The notes under the pieces were generated by a model that was given only the letters and a program-made list of their open reading frames with translations, had not been told where the DNA came from and ran no database searches. DNA of 64,000 nt from CBDFHB01 sp965250115. Lineage in GTDB: Bacteria; Acidobacteriota; Vicinamibacteria; Marinacidobacterales; SMYC01. Of the stretch, positions 50,801 through 58,879 are shown piece by piece. Location: the NCBI GenBank assembly GCA_965250115.1, contig CBDFNJ010000002.1, positions 3,162,001-3,226,000 on the forward strand. Direction: 5' to 3'. How positions within the stretch are numbered: position 1 is the first letter of the stretch; each line of letters opens with the position of its first letter. The position numbers were made by a program, and so were the translations under genes.

Positions 50801-51586
50801 TCAGTAATACACGAAGCGGAGGATCAGAAGGTTCAAGAAGTAGTCGGACGCCAGAATCAGAATCGAGGCAGCGACGACGGACTGGGTCGTGGACTCCCCT
50901 ACACCACGCGTGCCCCCAGTCGTGGTGAGACCTTGGTAGCATCCCACCGCGACGATGATGTATCCGAACACGATCGGCTTCACCAAACCCATGAACAAGT
51001 CTTGAAGTCGGATCGCGTCCAGAGAGGAGTGCCAGTAAAGGCTCGTGGCAAGGCGTAGCGTCAGGGTCGCGACAACGTAACCGCCGACCATTCCTACCGC
51101 GTTGCTCAAGACGGTCAGCACCGGCACCATGACCACGCCGGCAATCATCCGAGGCGCCACGAGCTTTCGAATCGGGTCGGTCCCCAGGGAGCGCATCGCG
51201 TCGATTTGCTGGGTGACCACCATCGAGCCGAGCTCCGCCGCGATCCCCGAGCCGACGCGTCCAGTGACCATCAGCGCGGTCAGCACCGGCCCGAGCTCTC
51301 TAATCATGGACAAGGCGACCATCCGTCCCACGTAGGGACGCGCCCCGAAAGCGTCCAGAGTCGCAGAGCTCTGAACCGTCAGTACCATTCCAGTGAACAA
51401 GCCGGTGAGAGTGACGATCGTGAGCGAGCCGACGCCGATGGAATCCATTTGGTCGAAGGTCTCGCGCCAATACCGTGGGCGCGAAAGCAGGCTGGTGACA
51501 GCCTTATAGGTCAGGTTCGAGAAGTCCTGAATGCTCAGCAGGCCTAGCTTGATCCGCATCGTGAGGGTATCGAACAACGCGGTCAC
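50801..51586 (-). CDS. mlaE: MlaE-family ABC permease
   Basis: 261 aa, five membrane helices. MlaE marks: FDQMDSIGVGSLTIVTLTGLF, the GMVLTVQSSATLDAFGA elbow, then REL GPVLTALMVTGRVGSGIAAELGSM and TQQIDAMRSLGTDPI, the family signature. Exchanges phospholipids between the inner membrane and the MlaD hexamer. Eight bases after uvrB, so possibly in its transcript. Confidence 0.94.
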   Translation of the reverse strand: MTALFDTLTMRIKLGLLSIQDFSNLTYKAVTSLLSRPRYWRETFDQMDSIGVGSLTIVTLTGLFTGMVLTVQSSATLDAFGARPYVGRMVALSMIRELGPVLTALMVTGRVGSGIAAELGSMVVTQQIDAMRSLGTDPIRKLVAPRMIAGVVMVPVLTVLSNAVGMVGGYVVATLTLRLATSLYWHSSLDAIRLQDLFMGLVKPIVFGYIIVAVGCYQGLTTTGGTRGVGESTTQSVVAASILILASDYFLNLLILRFVYY

Positions 51587-51594
51587 GCTATAGC

Positions 51595-53622
51595 CTATCC
51601 CTCGAACAGCTCCAGCTGCTCGAGGGCCCGGATTCGATCGCGATGCTCCGCAGCCGCTTCGAAATCGAGATCTTTCGCCGCTTGCTTCATGGCCTTGCGC
51701 AAACGTTGAAGCTCGCGCTGGATCTCCTGCGGGCTTCCGAATAGCAGCTCTTCCTCGGCCACTCGAGCCACGTCCACGGCCCCGGTCTCCTCTTCGACGG
51801 TGCCTCCCATGTCCCCACGGATCGACTTGATGATGCTCTCCGGAGTGATCCCCTGCTCTCGGTTGTAGTCTTCTTGAAGACTCCGGCGTCGGTCCGTCTC
51901 CTCGAGGGCTCGTCTCATCGACTCGGTCTCCTTGTCCGCGTAGAGGATTGCGGCACCCGAAAGGTTGCGCGCCGCGCGGCCGATCGTCTGGATGAGCGCG
52001 CCTGTCGATCGCAGAAACCCCTCCTTGTCCGCGTCGAGGATGGCGACAAGCGAAACTTCTGGCAAATCGAGTCCTTCTCGCAGCAGGTTTATGCCGATGA
52101 GCACGTCGAACTCACCCAATCTCAGATCGCGCAGGATCTTCACTCGCTCCAGTGTGTCGATGTCCGAGTGCAAGTATCGGCACCGCACACCGAGCTCCGT
52201 GTAATATTCGGTCAGATCCTCCGCCATCCTCTTCGTCAGGGTTGTCACGAGAACGCGTTCTCCGCGCTCGGTCCGAATGCGAAGCTCGTGCAGCAGATCG
52301 TCAACTTGGCCGGCGACCGAGCGAACGCGGACTTCCGGATCCGTCAGACCCGTTGGACGGATGATCTGCTCCACTACGACTCCACCGCTGCGCTCGAGCT
52401 CATATGGTCCCGGTGTGGCGGAAACGTAGATGCGTTGGCCGATGCGGCCCTCGAACTCCTCGAAGTTCAGCGGACGATTATCCAGCGCCGACGGCATACG
52501 GAATCCATATTCGACCAGAGTTTCTTTTCGAGACCGATCCCCGTGGTACATCCCGCGTATCTGGGGAACCGTCTGGTGCGATTCATCGAGAACGATGACC
52601 GTATCCTTCGGAAGATAGTCCATCAAATTCGGGGGAGGTTCGCCGGGGCGAAGCCCCGTGAAATGTCTGGAGTAGTTCTCTATGCCGTGACAGTAGCCAA
52701 CCTCGGAGAGCATCTCCAAATCGAAGAGGGTTCTTTGCTGGATTCGCTGCGCCTCGAGCAGCTTACCCTCGTTGTAGAGCTTGCGATGAAACCCATCTAG
52801 CTCTTCCCGAATCGATCGGACGGCCGAAACTGTTCTCTCGCGAGGCGCCACATAGTGGGTCTTGGGAAAGACCGTGACGCGCTTCAGCGGCCAAAGCTTC
52901 TTGCCGGTGAGTGGATCGAACTGGGAGATCGCTTCCACTTCGTCTCCGAAGAGCTCGAGGCGAACTCCCATATCGTCATACCCTGGGATGATCTCGATGA
53001 CGTCGCCTCGTACGCGGAAGGTTCCCCGTCTCAAGTCGTAGTCGTTGCGCTCGTACTGAATTTCCACGAGCTTCCGCAGAACCTGGTTGCGATCGATCTC
53101 CTCCCCCTCGGAGACGTGCAACACCATCCCGTAGTAGGCCTCCGGCGAGCCGAGCCCATAGATACAGGACACGCTCGCGACGATCAGGACGTCCTCCCGT
53201 TCGAAGAGCGACCGAGTCGCGGAAAGCCTCATCCGGTCAATCTCGTCGTTGATCGTGGCCTCTTTCTCGATAAAGGTGTCGCTCGCCGGGACGTAGGCCT
53301 CGGGCTGGTAGTAGTCGTAATAGCTGACGAAGTACTCGACGGCGTTGTCGGGAAAGTAGGCGCGAAACTCCTGATAGAGCTGCGCGGCGAGCGTCTTGTT
53401 GTGCGCGATGACGAGCGCCGGACGATTGACGGCCTCGACGAGCTTGGCAATAGTGAAGGTCTTTCCCGAGCCCGTGACCCCCAAAAGAACCTGGTGTTCG
53501 TCCCCCCGTTGGAGCCCCTCGATGAGCTCGGCGATGGCCCGAGGCTGGTCGCCCTGGGGCGAATAGCTCGAGGCGACTCGAAAATCTCCAGCCGGTTTTC
53601 GCGGGAGCGGATAGGTGGACAT
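51595..53622 (-). CDS. uvrB: excinuclease ABC subunit B
   Basis: 675 aa, full length. Walker A GVTGSGKT at 48-55, beta-hairpin YYDYYQPEAYVPASDT that opens the DNA duplex, helicase motifs including LDESHQTVPQI and QTIGRAARN, and a C-terminal UVR motif for UvrC/UvrA contact (FEAAAEHRDRIRALEQ). It verifies damage in nucleotide excision repair. No Shine-Dalgarno lies before ATG 53622; a TATAAG box is only nine bases away, so the mRNA may be leaderless. Confidence 0.97.
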   Translation of the reverse strand: MSTYPLPRKPAGDFRVASSYSPQGDQPRAIAELIEGLQRGDEHQVLLGVTGSGKTFTIAKLVEAVNRPALVIAHNKTLAAQLYQEFRAYFPDNAVEYFVSYYDYYQPEAYVPASDTFIEKEATINDEIDRMRLSATRSLFEREDVLIVASVSCIYGLGSPEAYYGMVLHVSEGEEIDRNQVLRKLVEIQYERNDYDLRRGTFRVRGDVIEIIPGYDDMGVRLELFGDEVEAISQFDPLTGKKLWPLKRVTVFPKTHYVAPRERTVSAVRSIREELDGFHRKLYNEGKLLEAQRIQQRTLFDLEMLSEVGYCHGIENYSRHFTGLRPGEPPPNLMDYLPKDTVIVLDESHQTVPQIRGMYHGDRSRKETLVEYGFRMPSALDNRPLNFEEFEGRIGQRIYVSATPGPYELERSGGVVVEQIIRPTGLTDPEVRVRSVAGQVDDLLHELRIRTERGERVLVTTLTKRMAEDLTEYYTELGVRCRYLHSDIDTLERVKILRDLRLGEFDVLIGINLLREGLDLPEVSLVAILDADKEGFLRSTGALIQTIGRAARNLSGAAILYADKETESMRRALEETDRRRSLQEDYNREQGITPESIIKSIRGDMGGTVEEETGAVDVARVAEEELLFGSPQEIQRELQRLRKAMKQAAKDLDFEAAAEHRDRIRALEQLELFEG

Positions 53623-53665
53623 CGTGCTAATCTTATAAGTTGCTCAAAGAACGCAACTTAGCACG
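53623..53665. promoter_or_regulatory. nested inverted repeats at the uvrB start, possible operator
   Basis: Outer arms CGTGCTAA (53623-53630) and TTAGCACG (53658-53665); inner arms AAGTTGC (53637-53643) and GCAACTT (53653-53659). On the minus strand a TATAAG box (53637-53632) lies inside, nine bases before the uvrB ATG. The symmetry and promoter overlap suggest a repressor site, perhaps for SOS control, but it does not match the LexA boxes I know. Confidence 0.5.
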
Positions 53666-53749
53666 ACGGCAGGACGGGGTCAAATCAACGGGAGTGACGG
53701 GGCGAAGTGGACGTGCCCCAGGCAAGAATTTCGAGCGACAGCCTCCGAA

Positions 53750-54097
53750 TCAGCCCGGGAGGGCGCCACCCTTCTTCTGATAGAGGCGATAGTCAAAGCT
53801 CCGCTCCTCCGCCTCGGCCTTCGACAGCACGTCGTCGAAGGGGAACATGTGCACGGCGTCGTAGTCGGGAGGGCAGAACTTCGCACAGAGCTGGCAGCCG
53901 ATGCAGGTATCGAGGTTCACCTCGCAGACCGTTCCGACCGCGTCCGGCTCAGGATCGGGCACGAGGTAGATACAGTCCTTCACGGGGCACACGTGAATGC
54001 ACATCTCACACCCGCGCCCGAAGCACTTGCCCTTGTCCACAAAGGCGAGAAGCTTGGGTTTCTTCTTGCGGGGTGCCGTGATCAGAACGTCTTGCAT
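53750..54097 (-). CDS. 4Fe-4S dicluster ferredoxin
   Basis: 115 aa. Two cluster motifs: C-F-G-R-G-C-E-M-C-I-H-V-C-P with C-x4-C-x2-C-x3-C spacing, and CIGCQLCAKFCPPD, the standard C-x2-C-x2-C-x3-CP. The extra residues in the first motif are unusual and may change or weaken one cluster. Electron carrier; the C-terminal 35 residues are a charged tail. Divergent from ispH, a Fe-S enzyme that needs reduced ferredoxin, and may be its donor (inference). AGGAGG ten bases before the ATG. Confidence 0.88.
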   Translation of the reverse strand: MQDVLITAPRKKKPKLLAFVDKGKCFGRGCEMCIHVCPVKDCIYLVPDPEPDAVGTVCEVNLDTCIGCQLCAKFCPPDYDAVHMFPFDDVLSKAEAEERSFDYRLYQKKGGALPG

Positions 54098-54120
54098 CGA
54101 CTGTAACCTCCTGGAATCGA

Positions 54121-54126
54121 ATTATA
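54121..54126 (-). promoter_or_regulatory. TATAAT -10 element upstream of the ferredoxin gene
   Basis: Perfect -10 hexamer on the minus strand 24 bases before ATG 54097; -35 not recognisable. Confidence 0.4.
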
Positions 54127-54188
54127 CGTAATTCTGACGCTGTCTTCCAGGTGATAGCTCCAAGGTGGCCGGAAGCGGCTGGGCACCG

Positions 54189-54194
54189 TATACT
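54189..54194 (+). promoter_or_regulatory. TATACT -10 element at the ispH start
   Basis: It lies ten bases before ATG 54205 and would put transcription start within about four bases of the start codon. No Shine-Dalgarno is present, so ispH mRNA may be leaderless. Confidence 0.4.
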
Positions 54195-54204
54195 TACGTT
54201 CGAC

Positions 54205-55419
54205 ATGTCTGAACTTGGTACCGAGTCCAAACTCTACCGCAAAGGATTGGGCCTGAAGTCGCAGGTCCAAGAGCCCTTGAAGAAAGATTACAAAGGTCTC
54301 ATCGTCGATTTCGCTCGAGAGCACGGTTTCACGCTCCACGCGGGCGAGCTGACGTTTCGCCTCGCCAAGGAGTTCGGCTTCTGCTACGGCGTCGACCGAG
54401 CCGTCGAATACGCCTACGAAGCACGGACTCGCTTCCCGGACCGGGCGATATTCATTACGGGCGAGATCATTCACAACCCCTACGTCAACTCCAGATTGGA
54501 GCAGATGGGGATCCACTTCCTGACGGGACCCTACGGTACCGCGGAGAAATTCGAATCCGTTGGCCCGGATGACGTCGTGCTGCTGCCCGCCTTCGGCGTC
54601 AGCACGGAGGAGCTCGAGATCCTGCAATCCAAGAACTCCATTTTGGTCGATACGACCTGTGGATCGGTGCTCAATGTCTGGAAGAACGTGGAGCGCTACG
54701 CGGCCCAAGGATTCACCTCTATCGTCCACGGCAAGTTCTGGCACGAGGAGACGAAGGCCACGGTCTCGCGAGCGACGAGCGGCGGCGGCCACTATCTCGT
54801 CGTGTTCGATATGAAGGAAAGCCGGCTCGTCTGCGACTTCATCGAACGTGGCGGGCGACCGCAAGATTTCGCCGAGCAGTTCGGGGACGCCATCTCGCCG
54901 GGATTTCGACCGGAGCAACACCTCGCCCGTATCGGCCTCGCCAATCAGACAACGATGCTGAGCAGCGAGTCCCTTGAGATCTCCGACGTCATCCGAGCTT
55001 CGATGGTCCGGCGCCACGGCGATAGGGATATAGAGAAACGGTTCCTTTCCTTCGACACGATCTGCAGCGCAACCCAGGAGCGCCAAGACGCGGTCATCGA
55101 GCTTTGTGACGAGGGCGTCGACCTCATGCTCGTCATCGGGGGCTACAACAGCAGCAATACGACCCACTTGGCCGAGATCTGCGCTCAGAAATTCCCGACA
55201 TACCACATTTCGGACTCGGAGTGTCTCGTGTCGGCCGATGAGATTCACCACAAGCCCATCCACGTAAATGCCGAGACCGTGGATCGAAACTGGCTTCCGG
55301 AAGGCCCGCTCAAGATCGGCGTTACCGCGGGCGCTTCCACTCCGGACGTCAAGGTCGACGAGTCGATCACGAGAGTTCTTCGTTTTCGTAACCTCTCGAA
55401 AGAAGATCTCGTCGGGTGA
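54205..55419 (+). CDS. ispH: 4-hydroxy-3-methylbut-2-enyl diphosphate reductase (long form)
   Basis: 404 aa from ATG 54205, longer than the ~310 aa of E. coli IspH. The three cluster cysteines are visible: GFCYGVDRAVEYAY, DTTCGSVLNVWK and FDTICSATQERQDA. The N-terminal block (SKLYRKGLGLKSQVQEPLKK) and the IIHNPYVNSRL and HFLTGPYGT segments match the cyanobacterial/plant-type IspH. Final MEP-pathway step giving IPP and DMAPP; DMAPP is also the donor for MiaA. A 4Fe-4S enzyme needing electrons from a ferredoxin, such as the divergent neighbour. Confidence 0.94.
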   Translation: MSELGTESKLYRKGLGLKSQVQEPLKKDYKGLIVDFAREHGFTLHAGELTFRLAKEFGFCYGVDRAVEYAYEARTRFPDRAIFITGEIIHNPYVNSRLEQMGIHFLTGPYGTAEKFESVGPDDVVLLPAFGVSTEELEILQSKNSILVDTTCGSVLNVWKNVERYAAQGFTSIVHGKFWHEETKATVSRATSGGGHYLVVFDMKESRLVCDFIERGGRPQDFAEQFGDAISPGFRPEQHLARIGLANQTTMLSSESLEISDVIRASMVRRHGDRDIEKRFLSFDTICSATQERQDAVIELCDEGVDLMLVIGGYNSSNTTHLAEICAQKFPTYHISDSECLVSADEIHHKPIHVNAETVDRNWLPEGPLKIGVTAGASTPDVKVDESITRVLRFRNLSKEDLVG

Positions 55420-55479
55420 CCCGCTCGTTTCCGACCGCCCGGTAACCCAGGCGCGGACTGGATATGCCGGCCTTTCATA

Positions 55480-55485
55480 TATAAT
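55480..55485 (+). promoter_or_regulatory. TATAAT -10 element upstream of the E1 gene
   Basis: Perfect -10 hexamer about 60 bases before ATG 55546; -35 is poor. Probable start for the E1-acyl-CoA dehydrogenase-decarboxylase operon. Confidence 0.45.
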
Positions 55486-55545
55486 TGACCCCGCAAGCGA
55501 CTCGAATCCCAGACTCGTCTAGACGAACGCCCCGTGGAGGTACGA

Positions 55546-57687
55546 ATGGATAGCGGAACGAAGCCGCAAGTCGAGCCCGCGGCGACGCTAGAAGCCAAAG
55601 TGGCCGAGCGCTACCATGGCTTGACTCCGACCCGTTTCCTCGACGCCTATCGCATGATGCTCCTGTCGCGCAAAGTCGACGATCGGGAGATCAAGCTCAA
55701 ACGACAAAACAAGGCTTTCTTTCAAGTCAACGGCGCGGGGCACGAAGCAGTGCTCGTGGCGGCGGGTATGCTTTTGAAGCCGAGCAGCGACTGGTACTTT
55801 GCGTACTATCGCGACCGAGCTCTGACTCTCGCGACCGGCATGACGGCGTTCGAGCAGTTCATGGCCTCGGTCTCCTCGGCCTCGGATCCGTCTTCGGGTG
55901 GAAGGCAGATGCCTTCCCATTGGGCGCACCGGGCGCTCAACCTCGTCAGCCAATCGAGTTGTGTCGGCACGCAGTTCCTGGAGGCGGTTGGAGCCGCCAT
56001 GGCCGGGCAGTGTCTCAATCGCACATCGATCGCCACCGCCAAATCCTCGAAAGACGAAGTCGTTTACGTATCGGGCGGGGACGGCTCGACGAGCGAGGGC
56101 GAGTTCTGGGAAGCTTTGAACAGCGCCTGCCTGCAGAAGACCCCCGTACTGTTCCTCATCGAGGACAACAAGTATGCGATTTCCGTTCCCGTGGAAAGCC
56201 AGACGGCGGGTGGCAGCATCTCGCGTCTCGTCCGCAACTTTCCGGACCTCTTCGTGACCGAGTTCGACGGCTGTAACTTCTTGGAGAGCTACGGACGTCT
56301 GAAGGACGCCATTACCTATCTTCGCTCGGGAAGAGGCCCGGCGCTCGCTCACGCACACGTCATTCGGCCTTACTCCCATTCCCTGTCGGACGACGAGAGG
56401 CTCTACAAGACGGCGAAGGAGCGAGAGGAAGAGGCCAAACGGGACCCCATTCTGCGAATGCGGCAGTTTCTCGTTGCGGAGGACATTGCCTCGGAGAGCG
56501 AGCTCGAGAGTCTCGAGCTCAGCGTTCAGCGGGAGGTCACGGAAGCGGCCGACCAAGCCCTCACGATGGGACTTCCCGCGAAGGACAGTATTAAAGCGCA
56601 CCTCCACAGCTCAAGCGTCGATCCGACGTCGTCGGAGTTCGCGACCGAGCCCAAGCTTACCGGGAAAGAAGGCACCATGGTGGATCTTCTCAACGCTTGT
56701 CTGCGAGACGAGCTCGCGAGAGATCCGCGTATGATGATCTTTGGCCAGGACGTCGCGGACGCGAGCCGCGAGTCGAACCTCGATGAGGTCAAGGGCAAGG
56801 GTGGAGTCTTCAAGGTCACCTACGGCCTACAGCGCGAGTTCGGCGGCGCGCGAGTCTGGAACAGCCCCCTGGCGGAAGCGACTATCGTGGGCATTGCGAT
56901 AGGCGCAGCCATACGCGGGATCAAGCCGGTGGTCGAAATCCAGTTTTTCGACTACATCTGGCCGGCCTTCATGCAGATCCGCAACGAAATGGCTACGCTG
57001 CGATGGCGCTCAAGCGGCGCCTTCTCCTGCCCACTCGTCATTCGCGTGCCAATCGGCGGTTACCTCAAGGGCGGCTCGATCTTTCACAGTCAGTGCGGTG
57101 AGGTCCTCTTCACTCACATCCCAGGGTTGAGGGTCGTCATGCCCTCGAATGCGCTCGAAGCGAACGGATTGCTTCGCACCGCCATACGATGCGACGATCC
57201 CGTCCTCTTTCTGGAGCACAAACACCTCTACCGCCAGACCTACAACAAGAGCGCCTACCCCGGCCCGGATTTCATGATCCCCTTCGGTAAGGCCCGCAAG
57301 GTGCAGGAAGGCACCGATATCACTATCGTGACTTACGGAGCCTTGGTCCATCGCTCCGTACTCGCGGCGAAGAAGGCAGCGGGGGACGGCGTCTCGGTCG
57401 AGATCCTCGACCTCAGATCGTTGTCGCCCTACGATTGGGACGCGATCGCTGCCTCGGTCCGAAAAACGAGCCGAGTGATCGTGGCTTACGAGGACACGCG
57501 CTCCTTCGGCTACGGCGCTGAGATCGCGGCACGCATCTCCGAAGAGCTCTTCGACCAACTCGACGCGCCGGTGCGTCGAATCGGGGCCGAGGATTGCTGG
57601 GTGCCCTACAACCCGGACCTCGAAGACGTCATCCTTCCTCAGACGAGCGATTTGTTCGACGCCATTCGCGAGCTCGCCAGTTACTGA
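55546..57687 (+). CDS. 2-oxoacid dehydrogenase E1, alpha and beta fused
   Basis: 713 aa from ATG 55546, with GGAGG six bases upstream. Residues about 25-350 are E1-alpha with the ThDP motif GGDGSTSEGEFWEAL...EDNKYAISVP; about 370-713 are E1-beta (KEGTMVDLLNACLRDEL, RVWNSPLAEATIVGIAIGAA, IRGIKPVVEIQFFDYIWPA, DLRSLSPYD). Most organisms keep these as two chains. The type resembles branched-chain 2-oxoacid (2-oxoisovalerate) dehydrogenase. E2 and E3 are not in the window. Followed after four bases by an acyl-CoA dehydrogenase, which would use its isobutyryl- or isovaleryl-CoA product. Confidence 0.9.
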   Translation: MDSGTKPQVEPAATLEAKVAERYHGLTPTRFLDAYRMMLLSRKVDDREIKLKRQNKAFFQVNGAGHEAVLVAAGMLLKPSSDWYFAYYRDRALTLATGMTAFEQFMASVSSASDPSSGGRQMPSHWAHRALNLVSQSSCVGTQFLEAVGAAMAGQCLNRTSIATAKSSKDEVVYVSGGDGSTSEGEFWEALNSACLQKTPVLFLIEDNKYAISVPVESQTAGGSISRLVRNFPDLFVTEFDGCNFLESYGRLKDAITYLRSGRGPALAHAHVIRPYSHSLSDDERLYKTAKEREEEAKRDPILRMRQFLVAEDIASESELESLELSVQREVTEAADQALTMGLPAKDSIKAHLHSSSVDPTSSEFATEPKLTGKEGTMVDLLNACLRDELARDPRMMIFGQDVADASRESNLDEVKGKGGVFKVTYGLQREFGGARVWNSPLAEATIVGIAIGAAIRGIKPVVEIQFFDYIWPAFMQIRNEMATLRWRSSGAFSCPLVIRVPIGGYLKGGSIFHSQCGEVLFTHIPGLRVVMPSNALEANGLLRTAIRCDDPVLFLEHKHLYRQTYNKSAYPGPDFMIPFGKARKVQEGTDITIVTYGALVHRSVLAAKKAAGDGVSVEILDLRSLSPYDWDAIAASVRKTSRVIVAYEDTRSFGYGAEIAARISEELFDQLDAPVRRIGAEDCWVPYNPDLEDVILPQTSDLFDAIRELASY

Positions 57688-57691
57688 TGCC

Positions 57692-58867
57692 ATGAGCACC
57701 GATGTGAAGCCGCAGAGCGCGGCCGGCGCGCCTCTGACGGCACTCTCCCAAGACGAAGTCCTTTTTCGGAAGACTGTACGGGATTTCGCAGAGAACGAGA
57801 TCCGCCCGCTCGTCTCGGAGATGGATCGCGAGATGCGGATCGAGCCCTCTCTCCTTCCAAAGCTCTTCGAACTCGGCTTGATGGGTATCGAGATCCCGGA
57901 CAGCTACGGAGGAGCGGGCTCGAGCTTCTTCATGGCGACCCTCGCGGTCGAGGAGATATCGAGAGTCGATGCCTCGATCGCCGTGCTCATCGACGTTCAA
58001 AACACTCTCGTGAATAACGCCGTGCTGCGCTGGGCCACCGAGGAGCAGAAGTCCCGCCACCTCACCCGGCTCGCGCGCGACACGGTGGGCGCTTACGCGC
58101 TTTCCGAGCCCGACTCGGGAAGTGACGCCTTCGCTCTCACTTGCCGTGCGATCGACGAGGGTGAGCACTTTCGCCTCAGCGGCACGAAACTCTGGATCAC
58201 CAACGGCGCCGAAGCCGACATTTTCATCGTCTTCGCTACCGTGGACCCGGAAGCGGGCTACAAGGGCATCACCGCTTTCTTCGTCGAGCGTGGCTTCGGT
58301 GGGTTCACCGTCGGTAAGAAGGAAGACAAGCTCGGCATCCGTGCTTCGAGCACGAACGAGCTCATCCTGAAGGACTGTCTTGTCCCGAAGAACAACGTTC
58401 TCGGCGAGGTCGGCAAGGGATACAAGATCGCGATCGAGACGCTCAACGAGGGACGGATCGGAATCGGAGCCCAGATGATCGGCGTGTCACAAGGCGCGCT
58501 CGATCACGCGAAAGCCTACGCCAAAGAGCGCAGGGCCTTCGGCAAGCCGATCGCCGAGTTTCAGGGGATCCAATTTCAGATCGCGCAATGCGCAACGGAG
58601 CTCGAGGCCGCACGCCTCCTCGTCTACAACGCCGCTCGCCTGAGGGACGCGGGCAGCCCCTTTCTCGTCCAAGCCGCGATGGCGAAACTCTACTCCTCCC
58701 AGGTGGCCGAGCGGGTCACCTCCCAGGCCATCGAGATCTACGGCGGCTACGGCTATTCGAAAGACTTCCCGGTCGAAAAGTACTGGCGGGACGCCAAGAT
58801 CGGAACAATTTACGAAGGCACGTCCAACATGCAGCTTTCGACGATCGCCAAGTACCTCCTCAAATAG
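57692..58867 (+). CDS. acyl-CoA dehydrogenase (short/branched-chain type)
   Basis: 391 aa. FAD signature AYALSEPDSGSDAFAL, middle LWITNGAEADIFIVFA, second signature QFQIAQCATELEAARLLVYNAA and ITSQAIEIYGGYGYSKDFPVEKYWRD-like ERVTSQAIEIYGGYGYS; the catalytic Glu lies in IYEGTSNMQLS. This sequence type is shared by short/branched-chain enzymes. It needs electron-transfer flavoprotein, not in the window. It fits the second step of branched-chain amino-acid breakdown after the fused E1. Confidence 0.93.
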   Translation: MSTDVKPQSAAGAPLTALSQDEVLFRKTVRDFAENEIRPLVSEMDREMRIEPSLLPKLFELGLMGIEIPDSYGGAGSSFFMATLAVEEISRVDASIAVLIDVQNTLVNNAVLRWATEEQKSRHLTRLARDTVGAYALSEPDSGSDAFALTCRAIDEGEHFRLSGTKLWITNGAEADIFIVFATVDPEAGYKGITAFFVERGFGGFTVGKKEDKLGIRASSTNELILKDCLVPKNNVLGEVGKGYKIAIETLNEGRIGIGAQMIGVSQGALDHAKAYAKERRAFGKPIAEFQGIQFQIAQCATELEAARLLVYNAARLRDAGSPFLVQAAMAKLYSSQVAERVTSQAIEIYGGYGYSKDFPVEKYWRDAKIGTIYEGTSNMQLSTIAKYLLK

Positions 58868-58879
58868 CTGTCTCGCGAC

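Noticed and set aside
54082..55263. Long minus-strand frame antisense to ispH
   Set aside because: Shadow frame without any motif; ispH is clear and its promoter region lies at 54189.
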